Numbered from the stretch's first letter, positions 47,960 through 60,808 are shown. The stretch is DNA of 64,000 nt from Gymnogyps californianus (GCF_018139145.2 NC_059500.1:20460101-20524100); one strand, 5' to 3'. Notes: a model not told the origin generated them from the sequence alone. Program-made: numbers and translations.

Positions 47960-49128
47960 TATTCTTCTGAACGAGTGCAGAATCCTGAAAAACTAGTAGA
48001 ACATTTAGAAAAAGTATGCTGTCATCCTGACAATTCCAGGGAGACACAAATCACTGCAATGTCCTGGGGCCTGGCCCATGCCTACTGAGCCCTGTTCAAC
48101 ACTATTCAGTACCCTCAAGGGGAAGAGAAGGTCTCTGGATCTGACAACAAAATGACAGGAACTGCAGCCACTCTGACCCCCGTGACAGGCACTGCAGCTG
48201 AAACAGAGAATGAACCCCTGCCAGTATCAGTCGCCCTTGTACAGAAGAAGAAATACTCAAAAAACCCAGCTCGCTTACCAAAGGATGAAGGTGAACAGGG
48301 TCATCATGAAAACAGGAGGAAGAGGCAGAACCAGAGATAATCATCTGATTTCTATCCCTGAGTGAGCTGTGAGATACGTGAAAAGATGTCAGCTGTCGTC
48401 CAGGCGAGCACATGATCACCTGGCTGCTCTGATGCTGGGATAACGGAGCCAGTAGCTTGGAATTAGAGGGTAGGGAAGCCAAGCAGCTGGGATCCCTTTC
48501 TAGGGAAGGGGGCATTGACAAAGTGATTGGAAAAAAGACACAAGCCCTCAGCCTCTGGAGGCGACTTCTGTCAGGCGTGAGGGCAAGGTGTCCCTTCAAG
48601 GAAGACATTCTATGTCATCCAGGGAAGTGGACTACCATGGAGAAAGGTATCCAGTACCTGAGCAAATTAGCCGTGTGGGACATGGTTTATTATGACCCGT
48701 ACAATGTGCAGTTACCCACAGATCCAGATGAACTCCACTGCACATGACCCATGTGGCAGAAGTTTGTATGGAGTGCACCATCGTCGTATGCCAACTCATT
48801 GGCAGTAATGGACTGGAAAGATGAAGAGGGACCAATGGTGGATGAATTGGCTGGCCAGCTCCGGTAATATGACGAAAATCTCTCTTCTTCCCTCATCACA
48901 GCTGTGGAGAAACTGCCAGACATAATAGCCGAGAAACTGTCCTGAATGTTCCAGCAATTTGAGGATAAGTTCTGCCTCCCACCTGTACGGACCAGTATCT
49001 CAGCTATTAGGAATAAGCATCCCTCTGCTCAAGAGGAGATAGAAGGTACTCACCACGGGGTACCCTGTGGTCTTACCTGTGTGAACACGGAGACGACACG
49101 AGGAAGTAAGATGGAAAACCTATCTTAG
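47960..49128 (+). pseudogene. ERV gag remnant
   Basis: A first part (about 47960-48340) reads in one frame with a stop at 48086-48088. It includes a Thr/Val-rich linker and a Lys/Arg-rich end. A second part (about 48457-49128) reads in another frame, with stops at 48745-48747, about 48865, about 48942 and at 49126-49128. The second part resembles retroviral Gag in position and in its W/Y-rich central segment. No CCHC zinc knuckle is clearly readable: only a CxxC pair occurs, at about 49220. The gag assignment rests mainly on its position directly upstream of protease in the same element. Confidence 0.6.
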
Positions 49129-49364
49129 TCCTAGATGCACAGGTACCTGAATTGCAAGGAAAAGCAAACACAAATGAGGATTCTTCCAGGAAAATTGCTG
49201 CTCCTGTCTCCGGTGAGAGGTGTGAGCGGTGTGCCAGACAGAGTGGAAGGGCTGATCTTACTCCTGATCCTATGAGAAGGAATTCTAATCCATTTTTACA
49301 AAAAGTGAGTGGAGAATCCTACGACCAGGACTAGAGGGGCCCTGCCTCCAGCCAAGTAGAGGAG

Positions 49365-49844
49365 ATGGATAACCAGGTTTACTGGACTGTGTGGATCCTG
49401 TGGCCTGGCACATCAGATCCACAGGAGTATAAGGTTCTAGTAGACACCGGTGCACAGTGTATCCTAATGTCATCAAGCTATAAAGGGGTAGAACCCATCT
49501 GTATTTCTGGGGTGACAGGGGGATCTCAACAGCTAACTATATTGGAGGTTGAAATAAGCCTAACTGGGAATGAGTGGCAAAAACACCCCATTGTGACGGG
49601 CCCAGAGGCTCCATGCACCCTTGGCATAGACTGTCTCAGGAGAGGGTATTTCAAGGACCCAAAAGGGTACCGGTGGGGCTTTGGTATAGCTGCCTTGGAG
49701 ACAGAGGAAATTGAACGGTTGTCCACCTTGCCCGGTCTCTCTGAGGACCCTTTTGTTGTGGAGTTGCTGAGGGTCGAAGAACAACAGGTGCCTATTGCTA
49801 CTACAACAGTACACCGGTGGCAATATCGCACCGAGACTCTCTGA
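49365..49844 (+). pseudogene. ERV aspartic protease region (pro)
   Basis: An open segment of 159 codons holds the retropepsin active-site motif VDTGA (Asp at about 49446) and, about 70 residues later, an LGID segment in the place of the family's second conserved motif. Retropepsins act as dimers to mature Gag and Pol. The segment lies in a different frame from both gag and the RT region, so at least one frameshift (programmed or mutational) separates it from each neighbour. It ends in a stop at 49842-49844. The start used is only the first Met of the open segment, not a proven one. Confidence 0.8.
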
Positions 49845-49912
49845 TTCCCATCCATATGCTGATCCATTGACTAGAGAGCCCAGGGGTGATCAGCAGGACT
49901 CATTCACCTTTT

Positions 49913-50751
49913 AACAGCCCCATATGGCCAGAGCGAAAGTCTAATGGAGAGTGGAGACTAACAGTAGACTATTGTGGCCTGAATGAAGTCACACTGCCGC
50001 TGAGTGCTGTCATGCTGGACATGCTAGAACTTCAATACAAACTGGAGACAAAGGCAGCCAAGTGATATGCCACAACTGATATCGCTAATGCATTCTTCTC
50101 AATCCCTTTGCAGCAGAGTGCTGGCCACAGTTTGCTTTCACTTGGAGGGGTGTCCAGTAGACCTCAAACCGACTGCCCCAGTGGTGGAAACACAGCCCCA
50201 CCATTTGCCATGGACTGATCCAGACTGCACTGGAACAGGGTGAAGCTGCGGAACACCTGCAATACATTGATGACATCATCGTATGGGGCAAAACAGCAGA
50301 AGAAGTTTTTGAGAAAGGGAAGAAAATAATCCAAATTCTTCTGGAAGATGGTTTTGCCATAAAAAAAAGTAAGGTTAAGGGACCTGCCCAGGAGATCCAG
50401 TTTTTAGGAATAAAATGGCAAGATGGATGTTGTCACATCACAATGGATGTGATCAACAAAATAGCAGCTATGTCTCCACCAACTAGTAAAAAGGAAATGC
50501 AAGCTTTCTTGGGCATTGTGGGTTTTTGGAGGATGCATATTCCAAATTACAGTCTGATTGTAAGTCCTGTCTATCAAGTGACTTGGAAGAAGAACGATTT
50601 TAAATGGGGCTTTGAACAAAGCCTTGAACAACAAGGCTTTGAACAAATTAAACAGGAGATTGTTCATGCAGCAACCCTTGGGCCCGTCCAGGCAGGACAA
50701 GATGTTAAAAATGTGCTGTATACTGCAGCTGGGGAGAATGGACCTACTTGA
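49913..50751 (+). pseudogene. ERV reverse transcriptase region (pol)
   Basis: The fingers/palm part is readable from about 49913. A DIANAFFSI segment places the first catalytic Asp at 50078, and YIDD at 50263-50274 gives the other two. A LPQWW segment stands where RTs usually have LPQGW, so a conserved Gly is lost. Lesions: TGA at 50063-50065, a one-base frameshift between about 50105 and 50110, TAG at 50158-50160 and TGA at 50749-50751. A short direct duplication (GAACAA units near 50612-50644) disturbs the connection region. The enzyme would have copied ERV RNA into DNA; this copy cannot. Confidence 0.88.
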
Positions 50752-51189
50752 AGTCTCTGGCAGAAAGCACCCAGGGAGACCTAAAGTCAACCCCTAGGGT
50801 TTTGGAGTCAGGGACATCGAGGATCCAAGGCTCGCTATACTCCAACTGAACAGAAGATATTAGCAGCATATGAAGGAGTCTGAGCTGCCTTGGAAGTGGT
50901 TGGTACTGAAACACAGCTCCTCTTAGCACCCTGACTGCCGGTGCTGGGCTGGATGTTCAAAGGGAAGGTCCCTTCTATACATCATGCAACTAATGTCACA
51001 TGGAGTAAGTGAGTTGCACTGATCACACAACAGACTCAAAGAGGAAACCCCATTCACCCAGGAATTCTAGAATTGATCACAGACTGGCCAGAAGGCAAAG
51101 ATTTTGGACTATCACCAGGGGAGAAGCTGTTGACGCGTGCTGAAGAGGCCCCACTGTAGAATAAACGGCCAGAAAATGAGAGGCAATAT
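50752..51189 (+). pseudogene. ERV pol connection region
   Basis: It continues in the same frame as RT and RNase H, interrupted by stops at 50782, 50881, 50932, 51010 and 51157. Several look like single transitions from TGG or CGA codons, the usual decay of methylated CpG and of Trp codons. Confidence 0.7.
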
Positions 51190-51675
51190 TCCCTGTTTAC
51201 TGATGGGTCCCGTCACATTGTGGGAAAGCATCGGACATGGAAGGCTGCTGTATGGTGTCTCATATGACAAGTTGCAGAAACTGCAGAAGGAGAAGGTGAA
51301 TTGAGTCAATTTGCAGAGGTGAAAGCCATCCAGCTGGCTTTAGACTTTGTTGAACAAGAAAAATGGCCAACACTTTTTCTCTATACTGACTCGTGGATGG
51401 TGGCAAATGCCCTGTGGGGGTGGTTGCAGCAATGGAAGCAGAGCAATTGGCAATGCACAGGTAAACTCATCTGGGCTGCCCCATTGTGGCAAGATATTGC
51501 TGCTCGGCTAGAGAATCTGGTTGTGAAAGTACGTCACGTAGATGCTCATGTACCCAAGAGTTGGGCTGCTGAAGAACATCAAAACAACCAACAGGTAGAC
51601 AAGACTGCTAAGATTGAAGTGGCTCAGATAGATCTGGATTGGCAACATAAGGGTGAATTATTTATAGCTCGGTAG
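51190..51675 (+). pseudogene. ERV RNase H region
   Basis: The four acidic residues expected of RNase H are all readable: Asp in TDGS (51202), Glu in AEVKA (51316), Asp in YTDSW (51388) and Asp in QQVDK (51598), with the HVDAH segment between the last two. It is in frame with RT. Stops at 51265-51267 and 51673-51675 break it. The role would be degrading the RNA strand during reverse transcription. Confidence 0.85.
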
Positions 51676-52482
51676 GCCCATGACACCTCAGGCCATCAGG
51701 GAAGAGATGCAACATATAGATGGGCTCGTGATTGAGCGGTGGACTTGACCATGGACACTATCGCACAGGTTATCCATCAATGTGAAACATGTGCTACAAT
51801 CAAGGAAGCCAAGTGGTTAAAGCCTCTGTGGTATGCAGGACGATGGCTGAAATATAAATATGGGGATGCCTGGCAGATTGACTGTATCACACTCCCTCAA
51901 ACCCGCCAAGGCAAGCACCATGTGCTTACAATGGTGGAAGCAACCACCAGATGGCTGGAAACATATCCCGTGCCCCATGCCACCACCCAGAACACTATCC
52001 TGGGCCTTGAAAAGCAAGTCTTATGGCAACACAACACCCCAGAAAGAACTGAGTCAGACAACAGAACTCATTTCTGAAACAACCTCATAAGCACCTGGGC
52101 CAAAGAGCACGGCATTGAGTGGGTGTATCACATCCCCTATCATGTACCAGCCTCCGGGAAAATTGAACGATACAATGGACTGTTAAAGACTACATTGAGA
52201 GTAATGGGTGGCAGGACCTTCAAACATTGGGACACACATTTAGCAAAGGCTACCTGGTTACTCAACACTAGAGGACCTCTCAGTCGATCTGGTCCTGCCC
52301 AATCAGAACTTTTACATACTGTAGAAGAGGATAAATTTCCTGTAGTGCACATAAAAAATACGCTAGGGAAAACAGTCTGGGTTACTTCTGCCTCAGGCAA
52401 GGGCAAACCCATTCATGGGATTGCTTTTGCTCAAGGACCTGGGTGCACTTGGTGGGTGATGCGGAAGGATGGGGAAGTCTGA
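51676..52482 (+). pseudogene. ERV integrase region
   Basis: The N-terminal zinc site is readable as His at 51679 and 51694 and Cys at 51781 and 51790 (CETC). The catalytic triad is Asp 51880, Asp 52057 and Glu 52165, with exactly 35 residues between the second Asp and the Glu. The usual SDNG is SDNR here. A C-terminal part follows, ending at TGA 52480-52482, which may itself be a mutated codon because the frame stays open to a nearby TAG. Internal stops lie at 51733-51735 and 52075-52077. The frame is the same as RNase H. No dUTPase or env follows. Confidence 0.9.
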
Positions 52483-53014
52483 TGTGTACTTCAAGGGGGT
52501 TTGATTTTGGGTGAGAACAGCCAATAGATTACATTGTATGATTTTAATTGCTATATAACCCTGCCACTGTATGTCATAATTATAATAATTGTTATATGCT
52601 ATAACAATAGTATTACAGTAAGAATTACTTAGATTAATGAAGAAGGAACTTTGATAAAATGGAGCAAAGAGCAGTAGTGATGGAACCAGGACTGACTTCA
52701 GCATGCAACAATCCAACACTACACACCATCCTCCTGCTGCGCCCAATGTCACCCACCCACTGCACTGCACCAAAGCCCAATCCTGTTCTGCCGACTGAGT
52801 GGACTTTGCGCCATCACTCCTGCCCAGACAGACTGTTATGACAGATGGAGCCCAAAGTCATGGACTGAATGAACTCAACAGACTTTTTATAGAGATGGCC
52901 CATAGACTATGGGAATGATATCTGTATGTATATATTAAAAGACAGGAAAAGTGGTGGTGATTAATTGGAAATGTACTGGAAAGTGTGGGATCTGGGCATG
53001 ATGTAAATGGTGTA
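52483..53014 (+). other. non-coding 3' part of the provirus
   Basis: About 530 bp between pol and the polypurine tract. No env-like open frame with signal peptide or membrane segment is seen. Confidence 0.6.
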
Positions 53015-53031
53015 GAGTAAGGGGTGGATAT
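53015..53031 (+). other. polypurine tract
   Basis: AGTAAGGGGTGGATAT precedes the TG of the LTR. It is purine-rich and in the position of the plus-strand primer. The flanking T residues are minor interruptions. Confidence 0.6.
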
Positions 53032-53627
53032 TGTCCTGGTTTTGGCTGGGATAGAGTTAATTCGCTTCCTAGTAGCTGGTTCAGTGTGTTTTGGATTTAG
53101 TGTGAGAATAACGTTGATAACACTGATGTTTTAGTTGTCGCTAAGTAGCGCTTATCCTAAGTTAAGGATTTTCAGTTTCCCATGCTCTGCCAGCAAGCAG
53201 GTGTACAAGAAGCTGGGAGGGAGCAGAGCCAAGGCAGCTGACCCAAACTAGCCAAAGAGATATTCCATACTGTAGAATTTCATGTCCAGTATATAAACTG
53301 GGGGGAGTTGGCTGGGAGGGGTGGATTGCTGCTCGGGCGTCGATCAGCGGGTGGTAAGCAATTGCATTGGGCATCATTTGTCTTTTCTTGGGTTTTATTT
53401 CTCTCTCTTTTTTTGTTGTTATATTCATTTTCATTACTATTATTATTAATTTTTTATTATTGTTATTATTATATTTTATTTTACTTTAGTTATTAAACTG
53501 TTCTTATCTCAACCCACGAGTTTTACTTCTTTTTTTTCGATTCTCCTCCCCATCCCACTGGGAGTGGGGGAGGAGTGAGCGAGCGGCTGCCTGGTGCTTA
53601 GTTGCTGACTGGGGTTAAACCACGACA
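53032..53627 (+). mobile_element. 3' LTR of the pol provirus, subfamily 'B'
   Basis: This 596-bp LTR starts TGTCCTGGTTTTGG and ends CCACGACA. TATAAA lies at 53292-53297 and ATTAAA at 53492-53497, with a TTA/GTT-rich stretch between about 53430 and 53490. It resembles 16801-17414 closely, including the AAGCAATTGCATTG segment. The base string after it is ACAAC; without a 5' LTR no duplication can be tested. Confidence 0.9.
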
Positions 53628-56600
53628 ACAACATAAACCAATGATTATATTACTACACAGTACAGCAAATTGTTTTTTAGGCAATAAAAAAGCATTATCA
53701 GCTCCAAAGGAGCAATTATACTGCACACTGTGAATGTATATTAAGAATAATACACAGAACTCCTCTCAGTCTAAATTAGTGTATTGACATGATGGCAGCT
53801 CTGAAGATGGAAGAGTGCAGGAGACCTGGGCATTCTGTGCATTAAGTTCTCATCAGGGTAACTAAATTGACATAAAAACATCAGTGAAGACATTGGAGGC
53901 AGATCTTCCTCTGATGTAAAATACTGTTGATTTCAGTAAATCTAGGTGAGCTTAAGCCAACTGTTCTTTACTCTTTAACAGAGATAAAGTAAACTGGTAC
54001 AAAGGGGGAAGGGGAGGGTTATGCTTTATTTACTTAATCAAAGAGAGCTTGCCAGCCTAGTTTCTACTTTGTACCAATGCAACACATTTGCCCTGTGTTC
54101 ATGACTCTTCAGTACTCGTTCTGCAAATGCACAGGACCTTGCTGACAAGTCTGACCCTGCCTTCTGTGCATGTCCTCTGAAAGCAATGGGAGTGGTGTGA
54201 GTGTAAGTGAGATGCATGTTTGAGACCAAATCATTGTCTTGCCTGGACAGATGGACCCTGATCTGTTCCACTGCTTGGGTGAAGGTACTACACACAAGCA
54301 CTCCTGTTGTTATTATTTTGCTTTCCCTCTTAAACGTTACCTTAAAAGTATGAAAGGCTGGAAGGAAGATTACAGGGGAAGATTTAACATTGCACAACCC
54401 TGAAGAGAAAATCCTCTGATTCCACTTACATTGTTTCATTCAAAAATCATTGTTTCTCTTGCAATCTGCAAGTCGATTACTGGCTTTGTAGGGCTGGTTT
54501 CAGAATCTGCTATATTTATTACATTTGTTAAAGTACAGACATGGAAGACAGTAACTATGATATGTGAAATCATGTTCTTTCACTGCTGCACTGCAAATCT
54601 CATTGGAAGCAATGAATTTCCTTTATTTAGACCTATTCCACATCAATAGGTAGGGAAATACAGATTTTTTTTTCATTTGTATGAACAAGAAAGATGTGTT
54701 AGTGATTTACTTCTGATGTTTATGGATTTCTCTTTAGGACATACAGTATATAGCAAATTGTTTTTAGGCAATAAACAATAATTGTATTTTAGGACTCAGT
54801 GTGTCAGTGCCATATTATGTTCAGAACTCTGTTCTACCTTCCTTCTTGTTGCAGAAAAATATAAGACAAATAATGTTTCTTGACTCCCAACCTACCTTTT
54901 CTTCTCCTTTTCTCTTTTACGCCACATTTTTAGATTAATGATACTTACAAAAATATAAAAAAAAAAGATGTTGCAAATGAATGTTTGTAATTATGGTGCC
55001 TGTTACCCCTCAAGGAGCCAGTAGAAAAACAGAAACTTTTAATCTGGAGCAACTTTACAAGCCACCAGAGCTAAAAGTTAATTAGAAATTAATTCCATAT
55101 TCTGTGTAAATTATTTGTGTTAAATCATGTGTTACTGTATAAATAATATACATTTAAACAGGCTATTGTAAGCACAAGATAATTAACAATAAACATAAAA
55201 CATTATTCTGCAATAGAATGCTTTGGCCAAGTCCAATTTATTTTTCTCACCTATAACGCTAAAAGAACATCTTACATTTGTACTTTATATGCAAGTCACA
55301 ACAGTTCTGTTCATAACCACACTGTGTCTCTTTTATGTATTCAAGACATTTGCAAAATTTCCATGATCTGCACAACAAAAACCAGACATTATTAATGGTT
55401 TAAAGGCTTGGGTTTTTAAACCCCCAAATCATTTAAACTGGTTTTATTACAAAACAAATGAAGGTCTAAACTAGGAATAATTTCAGAGCAAATTCTAGTC
55501 TCTAATCTTGAGATTCTGAGAATCTAGTCCATCTGTACAGCAAATAGATGTCATCCATGACTTAGATTTTGGACATAGCTCTCTTTTTCTGACGAGGCTA
55601 CTGACACATACATAATGCTCTATGTACAGTCCGTGTTAAATATAATCCAAAGACGAGTTTCTACCCAAATGCAGACACCTGAAAACAGCTATATGGAACA
55701 TTAATAGATTTCTTTTTTTTCATTCATATCTGGCAGTAACAAATACTGAGCAGCTTTTGCTTTGTTAGTGTAGGTGTTGTTAATGCACTTTCTGCATCTA
55801 TTTAAATGCAAATCCTCATGCAAATAATCATTTGAAGGAGGAAAAAAAGGAATACGTTCAGCTGAAGACAAAGCTGGAAGGATAATAGAAAGCATGAGCA
55901 GAGTGTCAGTGGAAGGCTTTACAATAAAAAACCCTTTTGGGATTCCAATGAAAACACATTAACGACTGCATTGAAAATTTCTCAATAGAATATTACAGTA
56001 GAGTAGTATGTATACATGATTTCCAGAAAGTGAAATGAAACTAATTAATTTAAAATATATGTATGTTGGCTATATGTTTGCGAACATGTAGTACTGTCTA
56101 TGTATTCATGTCAGAGTCATAAACAGAGCCTCAAGTATTGGCTACAGGCAAGTATTTGTTATTTGAATCTAAAACTGGAAAAGAAGAATCATTAAACAGA
56201 CTACTGTATAACCAAATAATGCTTTGGGGTGGCATTTGTGCAGAAAACAGGAAATGAACTGGGATTTAATAAACATAATTAAACTAGAGAACAGCAATTT
56301 TGTACCTATTTACTCTGGGGAAGCATGATCTTAGAAAAAGTTGCAGTTTACACATTTCTCTAGGCCACTTAAGTAGCTAAAAACCACAAATCCCTAGACT
56401 GTACTAGAACATAGAAATAAGCTTCCTGTCCACTAGTACCTTTTTAATATTTCCAGCTTCTCTCACTCTGAGTCAGTTAGCCTATCTGACATGCAATACA
56501 TTACTATGGATAGAGAAAGCACTACAGTTTTGATGCACTGCAAGCTTCCTGGCTTACCACTGACTCATTTGATAACAGCATCATGATGATAAAGCCTGGA

Positions 56601-56861
56601 AAAGCTGTTCAGCCCATATGCTGAAAGACAGTCATTAGTCTGTCTGGATCCAAACACTCTGCAGTGCAGGACAGGCAACTTCTTGCTTGGAGATCAGTTT
56701 CTGGAAGTCCCTGCCCATGAGCTTGGGAATTCAAGAAAGTTAATAATTGAATTTTGAGAGTGTTTGTCTAGATTTTGCTGCAAAGACCATGTTCTGGAAA
56801 CTGTGCTGAACACCTTCAGGTTGAACTTCTTAGGTCTTTGAAGTTGTTTACATTTGAGCCA
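53628..56861. other. AT-rich non-coding DNA
   Basis: No gene recognised. It contains a partial repeat of about 24 bp at 53663-53687 and 54752-54775, reported separately. Confidence 0.55.
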
Positions 56862-57521
56862 CTAGGTAGAATGGCACAACTGTACTTGGGCAGCCATGTA
56901 CAACCCAGAGTGTGCGGCTGTGGAGAGGGAAGGAGCATACAGTAGGGAAGTCCAGAAAGTGGGAGGTCTAGCAGGGATTGGGAGAGGCAGAAGGAGTTGG
57001 GGAAGGAGAAAATTTGTTAGAATAAGAGTTAGAATGAGACCAAAATAGAGATTTATTCCCTTACACAGTGGACAGAGGAGGAAGGGAGAATGGAAAAGAA
57101 ACTTTCTGAGAGAAGGGAGCCAGAATACATTTAATGTGCTGGGTGTGTTTGAGTAAAGTGTATTAAGTTGTTGCTTATACAGGCAAGAGAAAAGAAACTC
57201 TAGACAGCAGACCCTGTGTGTATCTGTCTTTCTGTCCATCAATTCCAGTACGACTCTCTCAGGCATCCTCTCTCCATTAATTAACTCTGAGCTGGTTCTT
57301 TCCTCTGTGGAAATGACTAGATCTTTAGGAATTTTACAGGTTCCAAAAATTTTCACTCTTTCTCTTCTTCTCAGACATGGAAAGAAGACAGCTCCAGAGA
57401 CCTGTTTTCCCCCTTCCTGGCCAGGGCCAGTAGCAGTAGAGGGGATCCTTTGTCTCCAGCCTGAAGCCTGGGAAGAGAGGGAGGGAAGGGACAAAACATT
57501 GATAACCAACATGTTTTTCAT
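56862..57521 (-). other. 219-codon open frame of unknown meaning
   Basis: It is the longest open frame outside ERV DNA. The predicted peptide has a Ser/Gly/Pro-rich start, a Lys/Arg/Glu-rich middle and a Leu/Pro-rich hydrophobic end, with no motif I recognise. The strand is pyrimidine-rich over much of its length, which lowers stop-codon frequency and favours chance open frames. I see no splice structure or Kozak context that would make it convincing. Most likely it is not a gene. Confidence 0.15.
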
Positions 57522-60500
57522 ATAGGACAGGGAGGAGGATGAGGCAAAATAAAAACTTCCAGCCTAAGGCAATCCTTGGAAAATAACTGTCAAATATGAT
57601 CCTCTACAGAGAGAGGATTTTTTCCATTGCTGGCCATAGCATAATCCTTTATTGATTAGAGGCAATTGGTGGCCTCCTTCTGCAAAGAGTGTGCAAGAGG
57701 CACATTGTGGCCTTCAGGTGATAGAAATGTGTGTGAATCAAATATATAGCAATAATATTGGTTTTGCCCATCTTCCTTATCTAATGCCTTGGCTTTTTGC
57801 TGTGTTCCTTCCAGATCAGATAAGTACCAATCAACACAATTAGAGTTAAGCGAATAATTTGCAATGAATAGTTTAGCAGATGAATTTAGCCTCTTTTTCT
57901 GACTACGGACTATTGCTGAGCAGGTCATGATCTCCTTTAACATATTCATTATTCTAATTTATTCTGAAAATGTACTCCATGAAAGCTTCTGTATACTTGG
58001 CACTCAACATTTCCTCTATGTGTGTTGCGTGGCTATGACTGATCAAATAAATCACATGGTGTTGATATCGTTGCCTGACTGGGTAAACACTTGAATACAG
58101 TATATCAAATGAATATATACTAATTTATGTTTAATTCAGTTACTACTTAGAAATTAATTTTCTGTTAAAAATCCACAATAGAAATATCCTGCCTCTTTTA
58201 TCATCCTTCTACAGACTGAAGGGATTTTTGGTTCTGAATGTAGCTTGTGTGTGTGTCTCGCCAACCCCGGATGAAGGTAAGTGCAGAAAATTCTGCAAAG
58301 TCTGGAATATGCTTCTCTTTGCATAATCTTTTCAACTAAATGATTCCTGATTGTGTGATGCACCAGCTGTATATGTATAACGGTTTTGACCAGTCTCCTT
58401 TCCCTCTTCTAATGCAGTAAGATCTTGTAGCATACACTGGTAGCATTATTGGCACAGATTTGTACACATTTTATTTACAATCTATTTCTTGCTGTAGTGG
58501 TGTGGAATAGCTGTAGAGAGAACTGTTATAAGCACTGATAGACTGTGTAAGAGGTATTCCAAAACACAAAGCAAAAGTAAATCAAATAATAAACATAAAA
58601 TGAAACATCTCAGATATAATCAGTTGACTGTGCCTGTAACCAGTTACAAAATCACAGAAGGTATCATTAAAAGCCATTTCCATCATATGGTGTGAAACCA
58701 ACCCCAAAATGCACCCAAAAACCTACCTGAATCTAACTAGATCAATCTAAAAAAATGAAAAATATGAGCAGAATTATGTTTTCAGAATTTGGCATTTTCT
58801 GTAGGCTTGTTACAAAGCTCAGAGCTCTATATGGATAAAATTGAAGTCAGGATCAAACCTCTTCCTTAGGGCACATCAATATTCTTAAACCCACTTCCAA
58901 CCATGAAGACCAAAACAGAGCAGCCACTGGCTTACCCAGGATCACACAAGGATGGAGTAGTAGACTTACCACTGCTGACCACTGAATGATGGCCATAGCT
59001 GAAACAAGATCTTTGGCCCCTTTCTAAGAGATGGGACAGTTCTCTAGAATTGATTTAACAGGTCTGACCCATTCCCTACCAACCCGGATTATCCTGAACT
59101 GATTTTAAAACATACTTAAGATGACAAGTAACACAATATCAGTCAAGAATTTTCCTGTGAAACAACATTGATCACATGCTAAATGATGGCTAAAGTGTTG
59201 GTTTTGACATAGTTGTGACACAGCACACTGGAGGATCTTTGTGTTTCCCAGATATTCCAGGTGAATTATGTTGTCTCCTGTAATGAAGCCATGCCCTGCA
59301 TGCCCTGGCAATCCTGCAATGGGTCTAAGATCCTGGAAACACTTATGCTGTCCAGTGCCAACAGTTTCAGCCTGACAATGACAGGAAAGGTTTCTGCACT
59401 CTGGGTTTCCCACAAATCTGCCAAAAGGGAAAGTTGAGAGCCTTGAACTTGAGTTTCCAGGGTTAGGTTCAGCTTGAAATTCTATAGAATATTTTTAAAG
59501 TATTATTTTTTCCCTTCTGTGGGCAAGCCTCAATTGTATCCTTTGTGTTTGAGGGTTTCCCTCCCCTCTCCCACTCTCCTCCCAAATCCAGAATTTCCTA
59601 TGAAATGGAAAGGTCAACTTTTGACTTTGTCACTTATAGACAGCTGACCTCTGTGCTACGCACATGAAACATAGCCAGTTCCTCCACATGCAAACAACTC
59701 AAACTATTGTATGGGTTTGACCCCAAGTTGTTACTCTACTTTCTATAACAGTCCACGCGGTGATCTCAGGAGCAACCACACTGGGTTTTTTTGGATTTCA
59801 GACTCACAGAGGTTTGCAGAAACATCCTAAATGTTACAGGTCAAAGGGTATGTTACAAAGAAAGTTCATCAGAGGATAACAGGAGTGTTTATTTTGGGAA
59901 CTGGATTTTCTCACACTTTGTGAAGCAACATTTTGAAGTGTTGGATATGTGACACTGTTCCAACACAAAGACGTCAACTCCATGTGCTGCACCCATCTCA
60001 AACTGACTGTACAGCAGTACTAGTATTCTCTTTTACAGTTTACAGAAGCAAGTTCATCGATCTCCTTATCCTCTACTCCCACCCAGTTTTCATTCCTAAC
60101 ATGGCTGGGAAATGCAACACTAATTTAGACAAGCTCTCTGTTACTCTGTGTCCTAGTTCACAGCAAAATGCTCAGTTCCAACAATGAGACTTAATAATGA
60201 GCCATTTAGCTAAGATTTTTAATGGCTTAACCAGGTATGGCGCTAAGGAGGTCTAAAAAGCCACATCCCAGCATACAGTGGACTCTGTAAATCTTGTGTT
60301 GGATTCTCTACAGGCAATCTCCTCTGCCTGCCCAAAATCCAAAAGAAAAAAAAGCTAAGACTCCTTTGATATAGAAATGGATCATTCTTACTCTTTCAGT
60401 AGAATTTACATTACAATTCAATGGAGTTTGTAACATACATGGTGACAGTATAGACCTCTTAGTATCCACTATCATGGTAGTCTACTGCAAGTCCTAACAC

Positions 60501-60808
60501 AGTCAGCTACACATTCAGGACATGAAATACAATTTTGTATCTAATTTCAGCCTTACTTACTGGCAATATATTTGTTGTAAAAGTTTATACCTATGGGCAT
60601 GTTGCTGCCACTGAAGTAAAAGAGAGTTTTGTCATTAGCCTTTGAGAGAAACCATGAGAGAAAATACATTCTCGTCAGTTTTGAAATGAGCAAATAGGCA
60701 AGGGAATGTACATAATAGTACTGAGTTTGCTAATGGCAGCATAATTATGCATAGGTCAGGTTTGTGGCATTTTGAAACAGTACTTGACTTTCTTTTAAAT
60801 GGCTTTAT
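57522..60808. other. AT-rich non-coding DNA
   Basis: No gene recognised. Near 58940 a CTTACCCAGGATCACACAAGG string weakly recalls an old SINE, but this is too short to call. Confidence 0.55.

Larger units (their letters stand above)
47960..53627 (+). mobile_element. decayed ERV provirus lacking its 5' LTR
   Basis: Gag remnants, protease, reverse transcriptase, RNase H and integrase run in order on the plus strand, then about 0.55 kb non-coding, a polypurine tract and a 3' LTR. There is no env, and no 5' LTR, PBS or leader, so the copy is 5' truncated; the exact left edge is uncertain by some tens of bases. Pol has about a dozen in-frame stops plus frameshifts, so it is non-functional. Absence of env fits an ERVL-type (class III) element; that class call is inference. 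The 3' LTR belongs to the same subfamily as the 5' LTR of the 15-17 kb provirus. Confidence 0.88.

Noticed and set aside
48102..48608. 168-codon minus-strand open frame
   Set aside because: It is the antisense shadow of the gag remnant.
49526..49867. Minus-strand open frames of 87-113 codons
   Set aside because: Antisense shadows of the protease region.
58940..58990. CTTACCCAGGATCACACAAGG resembling an inverted MIR core
   Set aside because: The match is about 20 bases with no further ordered blocks.
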